From: JAHJDR01 sp964609965
Lineage (GTDB): Bacteria > UBA10199 > JADGCS01
Reading direction: 5' to 3'
Assembly: GCA_964609965.1 (NCBI GenBank)
Contig: CAZSTS010000005.1
Span: forward strand, 1 to 64,000
Length of the DNA stretch: 64,000 nt
Numbering within the stretch: position 1 is the first letter of the stretch; every line of letters begins with the position of its first letter. Of the stretch, positions 8,717-16,674 are shown one piece after another. Made by a program: the position numbers and the translations under genes. The notes beneath the pieces are model-generated. The model did no database searches, was not told where the DNA came from, and worked only from the letters and a program-made list of their open reading frames with translations.

Positions 8717-9289
8717 ATGAAAAATAGTAAGTACATAAATCAAGTTTTGTTTTTGGGGTTCGTATTAGTGTTTGTCTTTGCTGGCTTAGCAGCCCAGGCT
8801 AAACTGCCTTCGCCAAAGGCAGGGGATCCCATGGCTCTTTTTGACCATAATAAACATCACGAATACTTTTCAAAATTGAGCACATCTTGTGAGGTTTGCC
8901 ATAAAACTCAAGATTCTTATACTAGAGATAAGGTTGAAAAGTTAGGCTGTCACGCTTGTCATAACAATGCGCAGTCTCCTTCGGCAAAAGCAAAGAAGTT
9001 TAAATGCATTACTTGTCATAAAGATTTAAAAAAAGTGAAACCAGAAAACCATTATCTCAATTGGATGTCAGTGCATCAAACAACGGCAAAACAAGGCAAA
9101 AAAGATTGTCTCAAGTGCCATAAGAGCTTTGATTGTACTTCGTGTCATCAACAGAGAGATACAATCAATCAAAAGATACACAGTCGCAATTACCGGTATT
9201 ATCATTCGATTGAAGCCAGGAGTAATCCCCAAAAGTGTGATCGTTGCCATAAAGTCAGTTATTGCAAGGAGTGTCATGCAGCCAACTAA
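8717..9289 (+). CDS. periplasmic heptahaem cytochrome c
   Basis: A 190-aa exported protein with a clear signal peptide cleaved near AAQA-K (about residue 29) and seven CxxCH motifs (CEVCH, CHACH, CITCH, CLKCH, CTSCH, CDRCH, CKECH). The FDHNKHHEYF segment before the first haem resembles the distal-His region of class III cytochromes. It follows the porin-cytochrome fusion by 73 nt and overlaps the next gene by 14 nt, so it is probably part of the same outer-membrane conduit operon, relaying electrons to the barrel-linked haems. No characterised family is recognised. Confidence 0.85.
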   Translation: MKNSKYINQVLFLGFVLVFVFAGLAAQAKLPSPKAGDPMALFDHNKHHEYFSKLSTSCEVCHKTQDSYTRDKVEKLGCHACHNNAQSPSAKAKKFKCITCHKDLKKVKPENHYLNWMSVHQTTAKQGKKDCLKCHKSFDCTSCHQQRDTINQKIHSRNYRYYHSIEARSNPQKCDRCHKVSYCKECHAAN

Positions 9290-9590
9290 ACTTTACCAAG
9301 GATTCCTTATTTCAGTTATCTTTTTTTTCGTATTAACTTCGTGTGGTTCCACAGTTGATTCTGGCGAAGACTATGGAGATATCTTGGATTCGCCCAGCGG
9401 TCTTATCCTCACAGAGGATGAGCATATCTATGGCTGGGGAAGGTCTGACTGCCTTGCGTGTCATAATCTTAACAACATTCATCTTGAAGATAGATCTGAT
9501 ATTGGCGTCGATGTAGACACCATCAGAGAAGGAACTTTTGAAGATGGGGAAGAAGGCTGCTCCACATGCCATGGAGATAATGGGACGTGA
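9276..9590 (+). CDS. dihaem cytochrome c lipoprotein
   Basis: A 104-aa lipoprotein. The start at 9276 lies inside the end of the preceding gene and has a strong SD (AAGGAG 3-9 nt upstream). An upstream in-frame start at 9129 would add out-of-family sequence. The signal peptide ends in LTSC, giving a lipidated Cys near residue 23, followed by a short acidic linker and two CxxCH motifs (CLACH, CSTCH). The second lies six residues from the C-terminus. Overlap with the heptahaem gene implies coupled translation. It is likely attached to the outer membrane beside the porin-cytochrome fusion. Confidence 0.8.
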   Translation: MQPTKLYQGFLISVIFFFVLTSCGSTVDSGEDYGDILDSPSGLILTEDEHIYGWGRSDCLACHNLNNIHLEDRSDIGVDVDTIREGTFEDGEEGCSTCHGDNGT

Positions 9591-9594
9591 TAAT

Positions 9595-9628
9595 GTCTAA
9601 TGTTTCATGTTCGATGTTTCATGCCACG
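9595..9628. repeat. degenerate 7-bp tandem array
   Basis: Units GTCTAAT, GTTTCAT, GTTCGAT, GTTTCAT, GCCACGA between convergent cytochrome genes. Confidence 0.75.
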
Positions 9629-9637
9629 AAGGCCAAA

Positions 9638-11116
9638 TCAATTCTCGTCGCCAGATAAAATCTTGTCTAGTTTTTCATTAGCATATCTTAACAAAGAATC
9701 AGCGTAATCAGGGTTATGGATGCCATGTCCTTTTAGGACAAAGTCGTAGTTATACTTGGCGTCGTCTAAGTCCTTTTTAGTTTCATCGCTATTTTTGCTA
9801 GGATTGTTTTTTAAGTAAGCCTCTGTTTCGGCAATTTTTGCAGCTGTATTTTCAAGTGATGCCTTTACATCGCTTTTCCACATATCGTAAACATCAAGAT
9901 AGTCCTTGCCATGACAAATCACGCAACTCTGCTTTGTGGGCTCATAAGTTTGTCCATTAAACATGCTTTCTATTTTTGCTGTATCGGGCACTAAATGACA
10001 GCCAACACAATCAACCTGGGCCGTATACATAGAGGATGGGGCAGTTTTAACGCCTCGACCACCAACACCCATGTACATCATCTTTTGTCCTGTGTGTTTG
10101 TCAGTATGACAAAGATTACACTTAGCTTGATCAGAAGCAGAATCCATAGTGGGGTGAGTTGTTGATGTGGCTCTGTGTGTGATGGAGAGATGACATTGAG
10201 AACAGTCAGCATGGTTCTGGGTAACGTGGGTTTCGTGTATAAAAGAAAGATTGCCATAATATTTCAAACGCTTTGGATCGTTATGACAGTCAACGCATCT
10301 TTCTTCTGGCGCATAACCATCGCCCTGAATGACATCGATGTGACAGCTTTGACAATCTACGTTTCGGTTTGTGACATATTCCTTGTGATTGAAAGTTGCG
10401 TTTCCAACGTTAAAATCTTGAGTAGGTGTTTCGTGGCAACCAGAGCAGCCACCAAGCGTATTGAGATCACGATCTTTGCCACGTTGTTTAAAATGACATA
10501 GGTAACATGTTTCGTAGGTCACTTCTATGTGTTTACCAATAACGATTTGTGAGTGGCAGCTTGTACAGGATAATTGGCGGTCTTTACGTTTTGTTTGAAG
10601 ATGAGGAGCATGGTCAAAGCGGACTTTTTTTGGCGTGAAAGTTTTTCCTTCTAAAAGACGCTTTGAATGACATCCAGACCTGAGGCAACTCTCATCTTTA
10701 ATAACGGCAAATGGTTTTGAGCTGTAGGTTCGGGTAACATATTTGACAACTTGCGATGTGGCTTGGAACTTGTGCCAAAGATGTTCTCCAAATGACGTTG
10801 ATGGTGGGTAGTGACAATCAACACAAGTTGCCTTGCCTTCGTGCTGAGATGTTGTCCAGGCTTCGTAATAGGGTTCCATGATATGACAACTTTGGCAGAA
10901 AGAGGGATTTGTGCTGTACGCATACATACCCAGCGTACAGATGATAATAAGAATAATGAGTATGATATGGAGAATGAAAAATCTTTTTGTGAGATGAACA
11001 AGGTGTTTTTGCCCTCGTGAAACTACAATACCAAAAATTGAAAGAAAATTTTTGATCCAGTCAGCAAATATGATTCTCTTTAAAAGGCTCTCTTTGCTGC
11101 GCTTGTTTTTTTTCAT
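9638..11116 (-). CDS. NapC/NirT-type 12-haem inner-membrane cytochrome, ImcH-like
   Basis: A 492-aa protein with one N-terminal membrane anchor (about residues 47-65), followed directly by NPSFCQSCHIMEPYYEAW, typical of NapC/NirT quinol dehydrogenases. There are eleven CxxCH motifs plus one expanded CLRSGCH site (CX4CH), which in NapC-like proteins can still bind haem. The C-terminal 90 residues are haem-free and helical. Size and layout recall Geobacter ImcH, which passes electrons from menaquinol to periplasmic carriers under high-potential conditions. Start: ATG at 11116 with GAAGGA 6 nt upstream; the longer GTG start at 11134 lacks an SD. It is likely the high-potential counterpart of the CbcL-like protein. 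The ImcH role is inferred. Confidence 0.8.
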   Translation of the reverse strand: MKKNKRSKESLLKRIIFADWIKNFLSIFGIVVSRGQKHLVHLTKRFFILHIILIILIIICTLGMYAYSTNPSFCQSCHIMEPYYEAWTTSQHEGKATCVDCHYPPSTSFGEHLWHKFQATSQVVKYVTRTYSSKPFAVIKDESCLRSGCHSKRLLEGKTFTPKKVRFDHAPHLQTKRKDRQLSCTSCHSQIVIGKHIEVTYETCYLCHFKQRGKDRDLNTLGGCSGCHETPTQDFNVGNATFNHKEYVTNRNVDCQSCHIDVIQGDGYAPEERCVDCHNDPKRLKYYGNLSFIHETHVTQNHADCSQCHLSITHRATSTTHPTMDSASDQAKCNLCHTDKHTGQKMMYMGVGGRGVKTAPSSMYTAQVDCVGCHLVPDTAKIESMFNGQTYEPTKQSCVICHGKDYLDVYDMWKSDVKASLENTAAKIAETEAYLKNNPSKNSDETKKDLDDAKYNYDFVLKGHGIHNPDYADSLLRYANEKLDKILSGDEN

Positions 11117-11199
11117 ATAGCATCCTTCACCCACCGACAGACTCAGTACAAGAAATTTACTTATGTTTCAAGAGAGAGTGGTTATTTATTCGACAAAGC

Positions 11200-11226
11200 A
11201 AAAAAAACCCCTTCATTATGAAGGGG
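11200..11226 (-). terminator. Rho-independent terminator of the trihaem cytochrome gene
   Basis: A stem CCCCTTCAT/ATGAAGGGG with a run of eight T on the minus strand, 36 nt downstream of the trihaem cytochrome stop. Confidence 0.9.
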
Positions 11227-11261
11227 CTTAATAGAAAAACAATAAATTGTTTTAATTTCGA

Positions 11262-11597
11262 CTACTTATGGCATTGCATGCATCCTTTTGGACCTTTATT
11301 CATGGCTTTGTGGCAATCGATACAATTTGTGTGCCATGCGTTTTTCATTCCTTCTGCTTTTGGCACTGTGATAGCTCCACCAGTAGCTGTGGCATGACAT
11401 TGTTGGCATTTTCCAACAAAGGCAGCAGCATGCTTGTCATGTGGAAAGCTAATAGCTGGTTTTGTCCCTGTGCCTGAATCGATTGTGACTGTTGCTGGTG
11501 CTACAGCTGTTGTTGTAGCATTTACGATTGTGGCTAGCCCAAAAGACATTAAGCCCATAACAATGGCAATGAGTACAAAGTATTTCACGATTTTCAT
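11262..11597 (-). CDS. periplasmic trihaem cytochrome c7, PpcA-like
   Basis: A 111-aa exported protein with a signal peptide of about 27 residues, a 20-residue linker, and the class III cytochrome start FPHDKHAAAF followed by CQQCH, CIDCH and CMQCH. Three haems in about 65 residues match the PpcA/c7 family of Geobacter periplasmic electron shuttles. It is monocistronic with its own terminator, upstream of the ImcH-like gene on the same strand. It should carry electrons from the CbcL- or ImcH-like proteins to the outer-membrane conduit. Confidence 0.9.
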   Translation of the reverse strand: MKIVKYFVLIAIVMGLMSFGLATIVNATTTAVAPATVTIDSGTGTKPAISFPHDKHAAAFVGKCQQCHATATGGAITVPKAEGMKNAWHTNCIDCHKAMNKGPKGCMQCHK

Positions 11598-11761
11598 TTC
11601 TCTCCTCCTAAGGTTTGGCTAATCAATTAATGTAAGAAGGCGCGAAATTACAAAAGAGTATGGAAAACCACAAGGATTATTTATGGGTGTTTTTATGATT
11701 TTTTTCAGGTTTTAGAGAAGGGGGTATTCGAAAATGGTCGATCGAGAATAGAGATAAATTT

Positions 11762-11851
11762 TGGTGCCCGGGGCCGGACTTGAACCGGCACAGCCATTAA
11801 ATAACCGAGGGATTTTAAATCCCTTGTGTCTACCAATTCCACCACCCGGGC
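11762..11851 (-). tRNA. tRNA-Leu (anticodon UAA)
   Basis: A complete class II tRNA. The acceptor stem GCCCGGG pairs with CCCGGGC, the anticodon loop is TTTAAAA with anticodon TAA, there is a long variable arm, the T-loop is GGTTCAAGTCC, and the CCA end is encoded (11762-11764). It reads UUA/UUG leucine codons. Confidence 0.96.
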
Positions 11852-11867
11852 AAAATTTCTGCAGAGG

Positions 11868-11894
11868 AAAAAACCGCCTAAAGGCGGTTTTTTT
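11868..11894. terminator. bidirectional hairpin terminator between the tRNA genes
   Basis: AAACCGCCT/AGGCGGTTT stem flanked by A and T runs on both sides. It follows tRNA-Cys on the minus strand, so the two tRNAs are probably separate units or processed from a leaky transcript. Confidence 0.8.
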
Positions 11895-11895
11895 G

Positions 11896-11967
11896 AGGCA
11901 CGGGTCGGAATTGAACCGACGTATAAGGCTTTTGCAGAGCCTGGCCTTACCACTTGGCGACCGTGCC
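11896..11967 (-). tRNA. tRNA-Cys (anticodon GCA)
   Basis: A 72-nt class I tRNA. The acceptor stem is GGCACGG/CCGTGCC, the anticodon stem AGGCT/AGCCT encloses the loop CTGCAAA (anticodon GCA), the T-loop is GGTTCAATTCC, and the discriminator base is U73 as usual for cysteine. CCA is not encoded, unlike the neighbouring tRNA-Leu. Confidence 0.95.
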
Positions 11968-12129
11968 AAAAGAGGCACATCCTATAGATAGAAGGTCTTG
12001 AAGTGTCAATTTGATAATTGTTTAGTGATTATATAGGATTGCTTGGATAAATTGAAAAAAAGTGAGTGGACCTTTTTCGCCGATTGTTGACTGGCACCTT
12101 TTGGTTAAACTATTGCTAATCAATATTTT

Positions 12130-12759
12130 ATGTACTTAATAAAAGAAATATTTCACTCTCGCCAAGGAGAAGGGTTTCATACAGGAAAAGACGCTGTCTT
12201 TGTTCGTTTTTCGGGATGTAATCTCTGGAACGGAAAAGAAGAAGATCGCAAAGATTCAATTTGTCAGTTTTGTGATACAGATTTTGTGGGTGTAGATGGG
12301 GAGAATGGGGGACGGTATGATACTCAGGGATTGGTAAGAGTTATTTGTGATGTACGACGAACGACGAACCACGAACTACGAACTGTAATCCTCACCGGTG
12401 GAGAGCCACTTCTTCAAGTCGATGATGAATTGATCACGGAACTTCATAAACACGGCTTTTTCATTGCCATTGAAACAAATGGCACACGTCCCATTCCAAA
12501 AGGCATTGATTGGGTGTGTGTGAGTCCAAAGATGGGTGCTGATCTTGTTGTCAGAACAGGTGATGAGCTTAAACTTGTGTATCCACAAGAGGGCATAGAT
12601 CCCAATGAGTATCTTAAATTAAACTTCTCCCACTTTTTTCTTCAGCCCAAAGATGGTGATAATGTTAAAGATAATATCAAGCTCTGTACAGGTTATTGTT
12701 ACACTCATCCAGGCTGGAAAGTGAGTAAGCAGATGCAGAAGGAATGGGGAATTAGGTGA
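12130..12759 (+). CDS. queE: 7-carboxy-7-deazaguanine synthase (radical SAM)
   Basis: A 209-aa radical SAM enzyme of queuosine synthesis that converts 6-carboxytetrahydropterin to 7-carboxy-7-deazaguanine. The [4Fe-4S] motif is C30-X14-C45-X2-C48, the insert-containing form characteristic of QueE. The N-terminal SRQGEGFHTG segment and ILTGGEPLLQ (SAM binding) are also present. Residues about 74-86, just before ILTGGEP, are encoded by a 7-bp tandem array (12352-12385) and look like an insertion relative to the family. No other queuosine genes lie nearby. The SD is weak. Confidence 0.92.
   Translation: MYLIKEIFHSRQGEGFHTGKDAVFVRFSGCNLWNGKEEDRKDSICQFCDTDFVGVDGENGGRYDTQGLVRVICDVRRTTNHELRTVILTGGEPLLQVDDELITELHKHGFFIAIETNGTRPIPKGIDWVCVSPKMGADLVVRTGDELKLVYPQEGIDPNEYLKLNFSHFFLQPKDGDNVKDNIKLCTGYCYTHPGWKVSKQMQKEWGIR
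12352..12385. repeat. 7-bp tandem array inside queE
   Basis: Units GTACGAC, GAACGAC, GAACCAC, GAACTAC, GAACTG (reverse complement: the GTAGTTC, GTGGTTC, GTCGTTC family) within the queE reading frame. The frame stays open across the array. Confidence 0.8.
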
Positions 12760-12770
12760 GGATAAACGTG

Positions 12771-12875
12771 CTATTTTCGCCGTTTATGGAAATGGTTGGA
12801 GATGATGCCGACAATCATCATAGAGGTAAGAGTTGCCGCTATTGATACTACCAGTATATTCATTGCTATTAACAT
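12771..12875 (-). CDS. 34-aa membrane peptide
   Basis: A short ORF encoding one hydrophobic helix (about residues 2-26, MNILVVSIAATLTSMMIVGI) and a basic tail ending HKRRK. The evidence for translation is its ribosome site: AAAGGAGGG placed 7 nt before the ATG, the best SD in this part of the window. Size and layout match single-helix bioactive peptides such as type I toxins (Ldr, TisB) or small transporter subunits, but I recognise no family. A MITE-like repeat ends 4-5 nt upstream of the SD and could supply its promoter or an antisense RNA. Confidence 0.6.
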   Translation of the reverse strand: MLIAMNILVVSIAATLTSMMIVGIISNHFHKRRK

Positions 12876-12894
12876 GTCTTCCCTCCTTTCTTAA

Positions 12895-13018
12895 GGGGGC
12901 TGTTGAAAAAAGCGCGTCTACTGCGTTGGCTAAAAAATTAATTCAATTACGTACTCTACGTACGCGCATTCATTAATTTTTTATCCGCCTTGTATCGGCA
13001 CATTTTTGAACAGGCCCC
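12895..13018. mobile_element. 124-bp MITE-like element, copy 1
   Basis: A non-coding element with terminal inverted repeats (GGGGGCTGTTGAAAAA left; the complement of TTTTTGAACAGGCCCC right) and an inner imperfect palindrome around ACGTAC...GTACGCGC. A second copy of the same length lies at 63767-63890, sharing blocks such as TCTACTGCGTTGG and CCGCCTTGTATC. No transposase is in the window. It could equally be called a large extragenic palindromic repeat. Confidence 0.8.
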
Positions 13019-13171
13019 GGTGCTTCTGTTTTACAAAAGTCTCTTAAGAGATATCGTTGATGTCCAAGAATTTATGTGTAAGTTATCTCGCTTACAGCCC
13101 ATATTCTTTATATAACATTATAACGCAGCATGTCAATGCATTGCATCAAAAAAATTTAGATTGAGAACAAT

Positions 13172-14029
13172 ATGTATAATAAAAACAACTTGTTAAACAC
13201 TTCTCTGGTTTCGCTTGTAATAGCTTATTTTCTATGCCTTTTTTCCATTTCAGTTCAAGCTAAGGGTAAGAGCCCCGAAATTACTAAGAAAATTGAAAAA
13301 AGCAGATACAAACGCATAATCTCTCTAAAGCCAAACATCACACAAACTCTACAAGCATTTGGCCTTACAGACAAAATCGTAGGTGTGACTAAATTTTGTG
13401 CAAAGCCATCACCTGAGATTGAAGTGATTGGTGATTATAACTCTGTGGACATTGAAAAGGTTATAAGACTCAAACCTGATTTGATTTTGGGGAGCATGGA
13501 GAATTCCAGAAAAAAGCAATACGATGTCATAAAAAAGGCAGGTCTAAATCTTAAGTTCTATGATTTTAGCTCTTATGAAAACATGAAATCATCCCTTATG
13601 GCCATAGGAAAATTATTGAAACTGACTAAGACATCAGAAGAAATTATTAAAAAAATGGAAGAAGACCTTTCTCAACTAAGACCTTTTTTTCAAGAATCGA
13701 AAATAAAGAAAACTTTCATAGCCATTATTCAAAGAAGACCTCTTATGGTGGCTTCGGGTAATACTTATATAAGTTCTGTGTTTCAAAATATTGGCTTAGT
13801 AAATACGTTTGGAAATAATCGAATTGCTTATCCCGTGATTGATGAAGAAGAATTTATTCGAGAGCTTGTTGATTATACTTTTGATCTCAGCCATGATGCA
13901 ACAAAAGAAGAAAAAACGTTTTTAAATAAAAATATAATTCCTTTAAAAATCGAGGATTTCCTAGCTTCACCACAGAGCGTAGAGAATTTAGTGGCTATTT
14001 TTCTGTCGCCCGTAAATGTAAATGAATAA
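13172..14029 (+). CDS. periplasmic binding protein of a BtuF/FecB-type importer
   Basis: A 285-aa exported protein with a signal peptide to about residue 30 and a helical-backbone binding fold. RIISLKPNITQTLQAFGLTDKIVGVTKFC is the usual BtuF/siderophore-binding N-lobe start (split here by description: RIISLKPNITQ, then LGLTDKIVGV-like). KPDLILGS ends the first lobe and a long linker helix spans about 130-165. The likely substrate is a corrinoid or ferric siderophore. Its end overlaps the permease gene by 8 nt. No B12 riboswitch was seen upstream. I give no specific symbol because the substrate cannot be read from sequence. Confidence 0.8.
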   Translation: MYNKNNLLNTSLVSLVIAYFLCLFSISVQAKGKSPEITKKIEKSRYKRIISLKPNITQTLQAFGLTDKIVGVTKFCAKPSPEIEVIGDYNSVDIEKVIRLKPDLILGSMENSRKKQYDVIKKAGLNLKFYDFSSYENMKSSLMAIGKLLKLTKTSEEIIKKMEEDLSQLRPFFQESKIKKTFIAIIQRRPLMVASGNTYISSVFQNIGLVNTFGNNRIAYPVIDEEEFIRELVDYTFDLSHDATKEEKTFLNKNIIPLKIEDFLASPQSVENLVAIFLSPVNVNE

Positions 14030-15005
14030 GATTACAAAAAACTTGCCTCTATCTTTTTTTCTTCTAACGGTTATTGTTTTTCTCGGTATTGTTGGCATGT
14101 CCTTTCTTGGTAAACCAGTCATTTCATTTCATGATGTTTTCTATGGAGCTTCAACTGATCGATATATTTTTCTCAATCTTCGCTTGCCTCGCATGATACT
14201 GGCCTTTATGATTGGGGGGGCGCTTTCGGTTTCGGGTGTTTCTTTTCAGTCACTTCTCAAGAATCCTTTGGCAGATCCTTATATTCTAGGAATCTCTGGC
14301 GGAGCTGCCTTAGGCTACGTGTTGGCTGTTGTTTTGGGTTTTCCCTTTATTCTTGTTCCTGTGACAGGTTTTGTTTTTGCTCTTATCACGTTATTTATTA
14401 TTTATAGGCTTGCCTGTAATCACGGGGTGCTTTCAGTAATTAATCTCTTGCTCATTGGTATTGTTTTTAATGCCTTTTCATTTGCCCTCATTTTAGTGAT
14501 AAATTCATTGGCAAATTTTGGTCAGGCACAACAAATTCTTTATCTTCTTTTAGGTTCGGTTGATCCTATTTCTTGGGATAAACTTATTATTTTGAGTTTG
14601 TTTGTTTTGGCTGGTTTTTCAGTCCTGATGACTCAAACAAAAAAGCTCAACATCCTTTCTTTGGGAGATGAAGAAGCTCATCATTTAGGGCTTAATGTAG
14701 ATCGGGATAAAAAAATCATTTTTGTCACAACGTCACTCTTAGTAGGGGCGAGTGTTTCTCTTTGTGGTTTGATTGGTTTTATTGGACTCATCATTCCTCA
14801 TTTCACGCGCCTCATTTTTGGTGCTGATAACCGCGTTGTTATGCCAGCAGGATTTCTTCTTGGTGGGTTGCTTCTTATGTTTTGTGATTTTATGGCAGGA
14901 AATGTATTTTCGTTCGAAACGCTTAACACGCGTTTGCCAGTAGGGGCTGTGACAGCATTGATAGGTGCGCCTTTGTTTGTGTGGCTGTTAAAAAGAAGAG
15001 TATAA
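14022..15005 (+). CDS. FecCD/BtuC-family ABC transporter permease
   Basis: A 327-aa integral membrane protein with about ten helices. Family motifs include LRLPRMILAFMIGGALSVSG near the N-terminus, NPLADPYILGISGGAALG (typical of BtuC/FecD), and FIGLIIPHFTRLIFGADNR, which includes the ATPase-contact loop. It forms the channel for cobalamin, haem or ferric siderophore import with the preceding binding protein, whose gene it overlaps. The expected ATPase (BtuD/FecE) is not next to it; the following genes are convergent, so the ATPase must be encoded elsewhere or be missing. Confidence 0.9.
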   Translation: MNKITKNLPLSFFLLTVIVFLGIVGMSFLGKPVISFHDVFYGASTDRYIFLNLRLPRMILAFMIGGALSVSGVSFQSLLKNPLADPYILGISGGAALGYVLAVVLGFPFILVPVTGFVFALITLFIIYRLACNHGVLSVINLLLIGIVFNAFSFALILVINSLANFGQAQQILYLLLGSVDPISWDKLIILSLFVLAGFSVLMTQTKKLNILSLGDEEAHHLGLNVDRDKKIIFVTTSLLVGASVSLCGLIGFIGLIIPHFTRLIFGADNRVVMPAGFLLGGLLLMFCDFMAGNVFSFETLNTRLPVGAVTALIGAPLFVWLLKRRV

Positions 15006-15010
15006 AAAAA

Positions 15011-15077
15011 AGAATAACGAATAATGAACACGGAATAACGAATATCGAAGTATAATAAACTTCAGTATTCGATATTA
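15011..15077. repeat. degenerate 7-bp tandem array with hairpin
   Basis: Units AATAACG, AATAATG, AACACGG, AATAACG, AATATCG, AAGTATA, then a return arm TTCGATATT that pairs with AATATCGAA. It lies between convergent genes and may serve as a terminator. The reverse complement of this unit family occurs at 54870. Confidence 0.75.
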
Positions 15078-15080
15078 AGG

Positions 15081-16652
15081 CTAGATCTCCGGAGCAAAAC
15101 CACGTCTCATTGTATTCTCGGTAATTGATTTAGGTTCCAAGAAATGAAGGAGATAATCTGGGCCACCAGCTTTGCTGCCATGGATGCCAGATAATTTAAA
15201 TCCACCAAAAGGCTGTCTGCAAACGAGGGCTCCAGTACATTGTCGGTTGATGTAGAGGTTTCCTGCTTCCATTTCTAGTTTTGCTCTTTCAATATTAGCA
15301 GGGCTACGAGAGAAGATTCCACCTGTGAGAGCGTAATCAACATCATTGGCTGCTTTAATGGCTTCATCAAGGTTTTTGACTTTAAATAGAGTCACTAAAG
15401 GACCAAAGAACTCAACTTGACCTAGTTCGGAATGAAGATCATCAGATTCAAAGATAGTAGGGGGGACAAAGTTGCCTTGTTGTAAAAGCTCTTGTGAGAG
15501 TTCAATTTGTCCCACAATCTTACTTTGATTTCTCTCAATTACTTGCATCATGCGGTCACGAGAAGCTTTGTCAATCACAGGTCCAATCTTTGCATCAAAT
15601 TCATTAGCAGCACCCACTTTCATGGATTTAAGGCCTTCGACAAACCGCTCTTTGAATTTGTCATAAATATTTTCCAGAACTATGACGCGAGACATGGCAC
15701 TACATTTTTGCCCAGCATAGCCAAAACCAGAATACAGACCGTGAACAACAGCCACATCTAAGTCAGCATCATCATCTATAATCACGGCATTTTTGCCACC
15801 CATCTCAGCAACAACCTTTTTGACATGTCTTTGTCCGTCGCGAAGCACGCCAGCTTCTTTAATCATGTTGAGGCCCACTTCTTTTGATCCTGTGAAGGCA
15901 ATGACATGAATCTTTGGATGCTTGACCAGATAATCACCAATGCGTGCGCCGCTACCAGTGAGAAAATGGAGAGACTCTTGAGGAACTCCAGCTTCCATAA
16001 GCGCTTCGTAAAGGCGGTAACCAATGGCAGGCGAATTATTAGAAGGTTTCATGATGACAGCATTGCCACAAACAAGAGGCGCTACAGTCATGCCACAGAG
16101 AATAGCTAATGGAAAATTCCAAGGGGCAATGGTGAGGCATGTGCCTCGAGGAAAATAAGAATAAAAGTTTGATTCACCAGGAAGATCAGACATGGCTTGA
16201 GGTGTAAAATAACGTTCTGCTTCGTCAGCGTAATAACGACAAAAATCAACCGCCTCACAAAGATCGCCGTCAGCTTCTTTCCAACCTTTTCCTTCTTCTA
16301 GAACCATGAGAGTCGTGAGTTCGAATCGGTTCTTTTCTAAGATATCAGCGGCTTTTCTAATAATGTTTGCCCTTTTGCTTGAGGGCATCTTGCCCCACGT
16401 TGTTTTAGATTTTTCACAGGCAGTGATGGCTTCTTCGGCCTGGGTCTCAGTCGCCATATCGTTTATGGCTACGACTTCTGAGGTAAGGCTAGGGTTACAA
16501 ACTTGCCGTGATTCAAGGCCTCCAATTTTTTTCCCATTAACAACAACAGGGACTTTGATGGGAAGCTGTGAACGGATACTCATGAGTGTGCCTGGAATCC
16601 AGTCACGGTTTTTTTGTATAGAAAAATCTATAAGAGCTTGGTTGGTAAACAT
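15081..16652 (-). CDS. L-glutamate gamma-semialdehyde (P5C) dehydrogenase
   Basis: A 523-aa aldehyde dehydrogenase that oxidises glutamate semialdehyde to glutamate with NAD. Visible motifs are APWNFPLAIL, the Rossmann FTGSKEVGL, the catalytic Glu in VAEMGGKNA, the catalytic Cys near residue 316 in FGYAGQKCSA, and FGGFKLSG at the C-terminus. FGYAGQKCSA is characteristic of the RocA/PutA P5CDH group. It lies 22 nt downstream of the proline dehydrogenase gene, giving an operon for proline to glutamate. In many bacteria the two activities are one PutA protein; here they are separate. Confidence 0.93.
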   Translation of the reverse strand: MFTNQALIDFSIQKNRDWIPGTLMSIRSQLPIKVPVVVNGKKIGGLESRQVCNPSLTSEVVAINDMATETQAEEAITACEKSKTTWGKMPSSKRANIIRKAADILEKNRFELTTLMVLEEGKGWKEADGDLCEAVDFCRYYADEAERYFTPQAMSDLPGESNFYSYFPRGTCLTIAPWNFPLAILCGMTVAPLVCGNAVIMKPSNNSPAIGYRLYEALMEAGVPQESLHFLTGSGARIGDYLVKHPKIHVIAFTGSKEVGLNMIKEAGVLRDGQRHVKKVVAEMGGKNAVIIDDDADLDVAVVHGLYSGFGYAGQKCSAMSRVIVLENIYDKFKERFVEGLKSMKVGAANEFDAKIGPVIDKASRDRMMQVIERNQSKIVGQIELSQELLQQGNFVPPTIFESDDLHSELGQVEFFGPLVTLFKVKNLDEAIKAANDVDYALTGGIFSRSPANIERAKLEMEAGNLYINRQCTGALVCRQPFGGFKLSGIHGSKAGGPDYLLHFLEPKSITENTMRRGFAPEI

Positions 16653-16674
16653 ATTTGTCCTTCTGTTCTGTGAT

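Noticed and set aside
9129..9275. Longer form of the dihaem lipoprotein starting at 9129
   Set aside because: It would overlap the heptahaem coding region and place the lipoprotein signal in the middle of the protein; the SD supports 9276.
11705..11991. Overlapping ORFs on both strands between 11.7 and 12.0 kb
   Set aside because: They cover tRNA-Leu and tRNA-Cys and only read through the tRNA sequences.
12352..12385. Diversity-generating retroelement target in queE
   Set aside because: No reverse transcriptase or template repeat is present, and variation is not limited to adenines.
13019..13171. Cobalamin riboswitch before the BtuF-like gene
   Set aside because: No B12-box-like or conserved core sequence could be found in the short leader.
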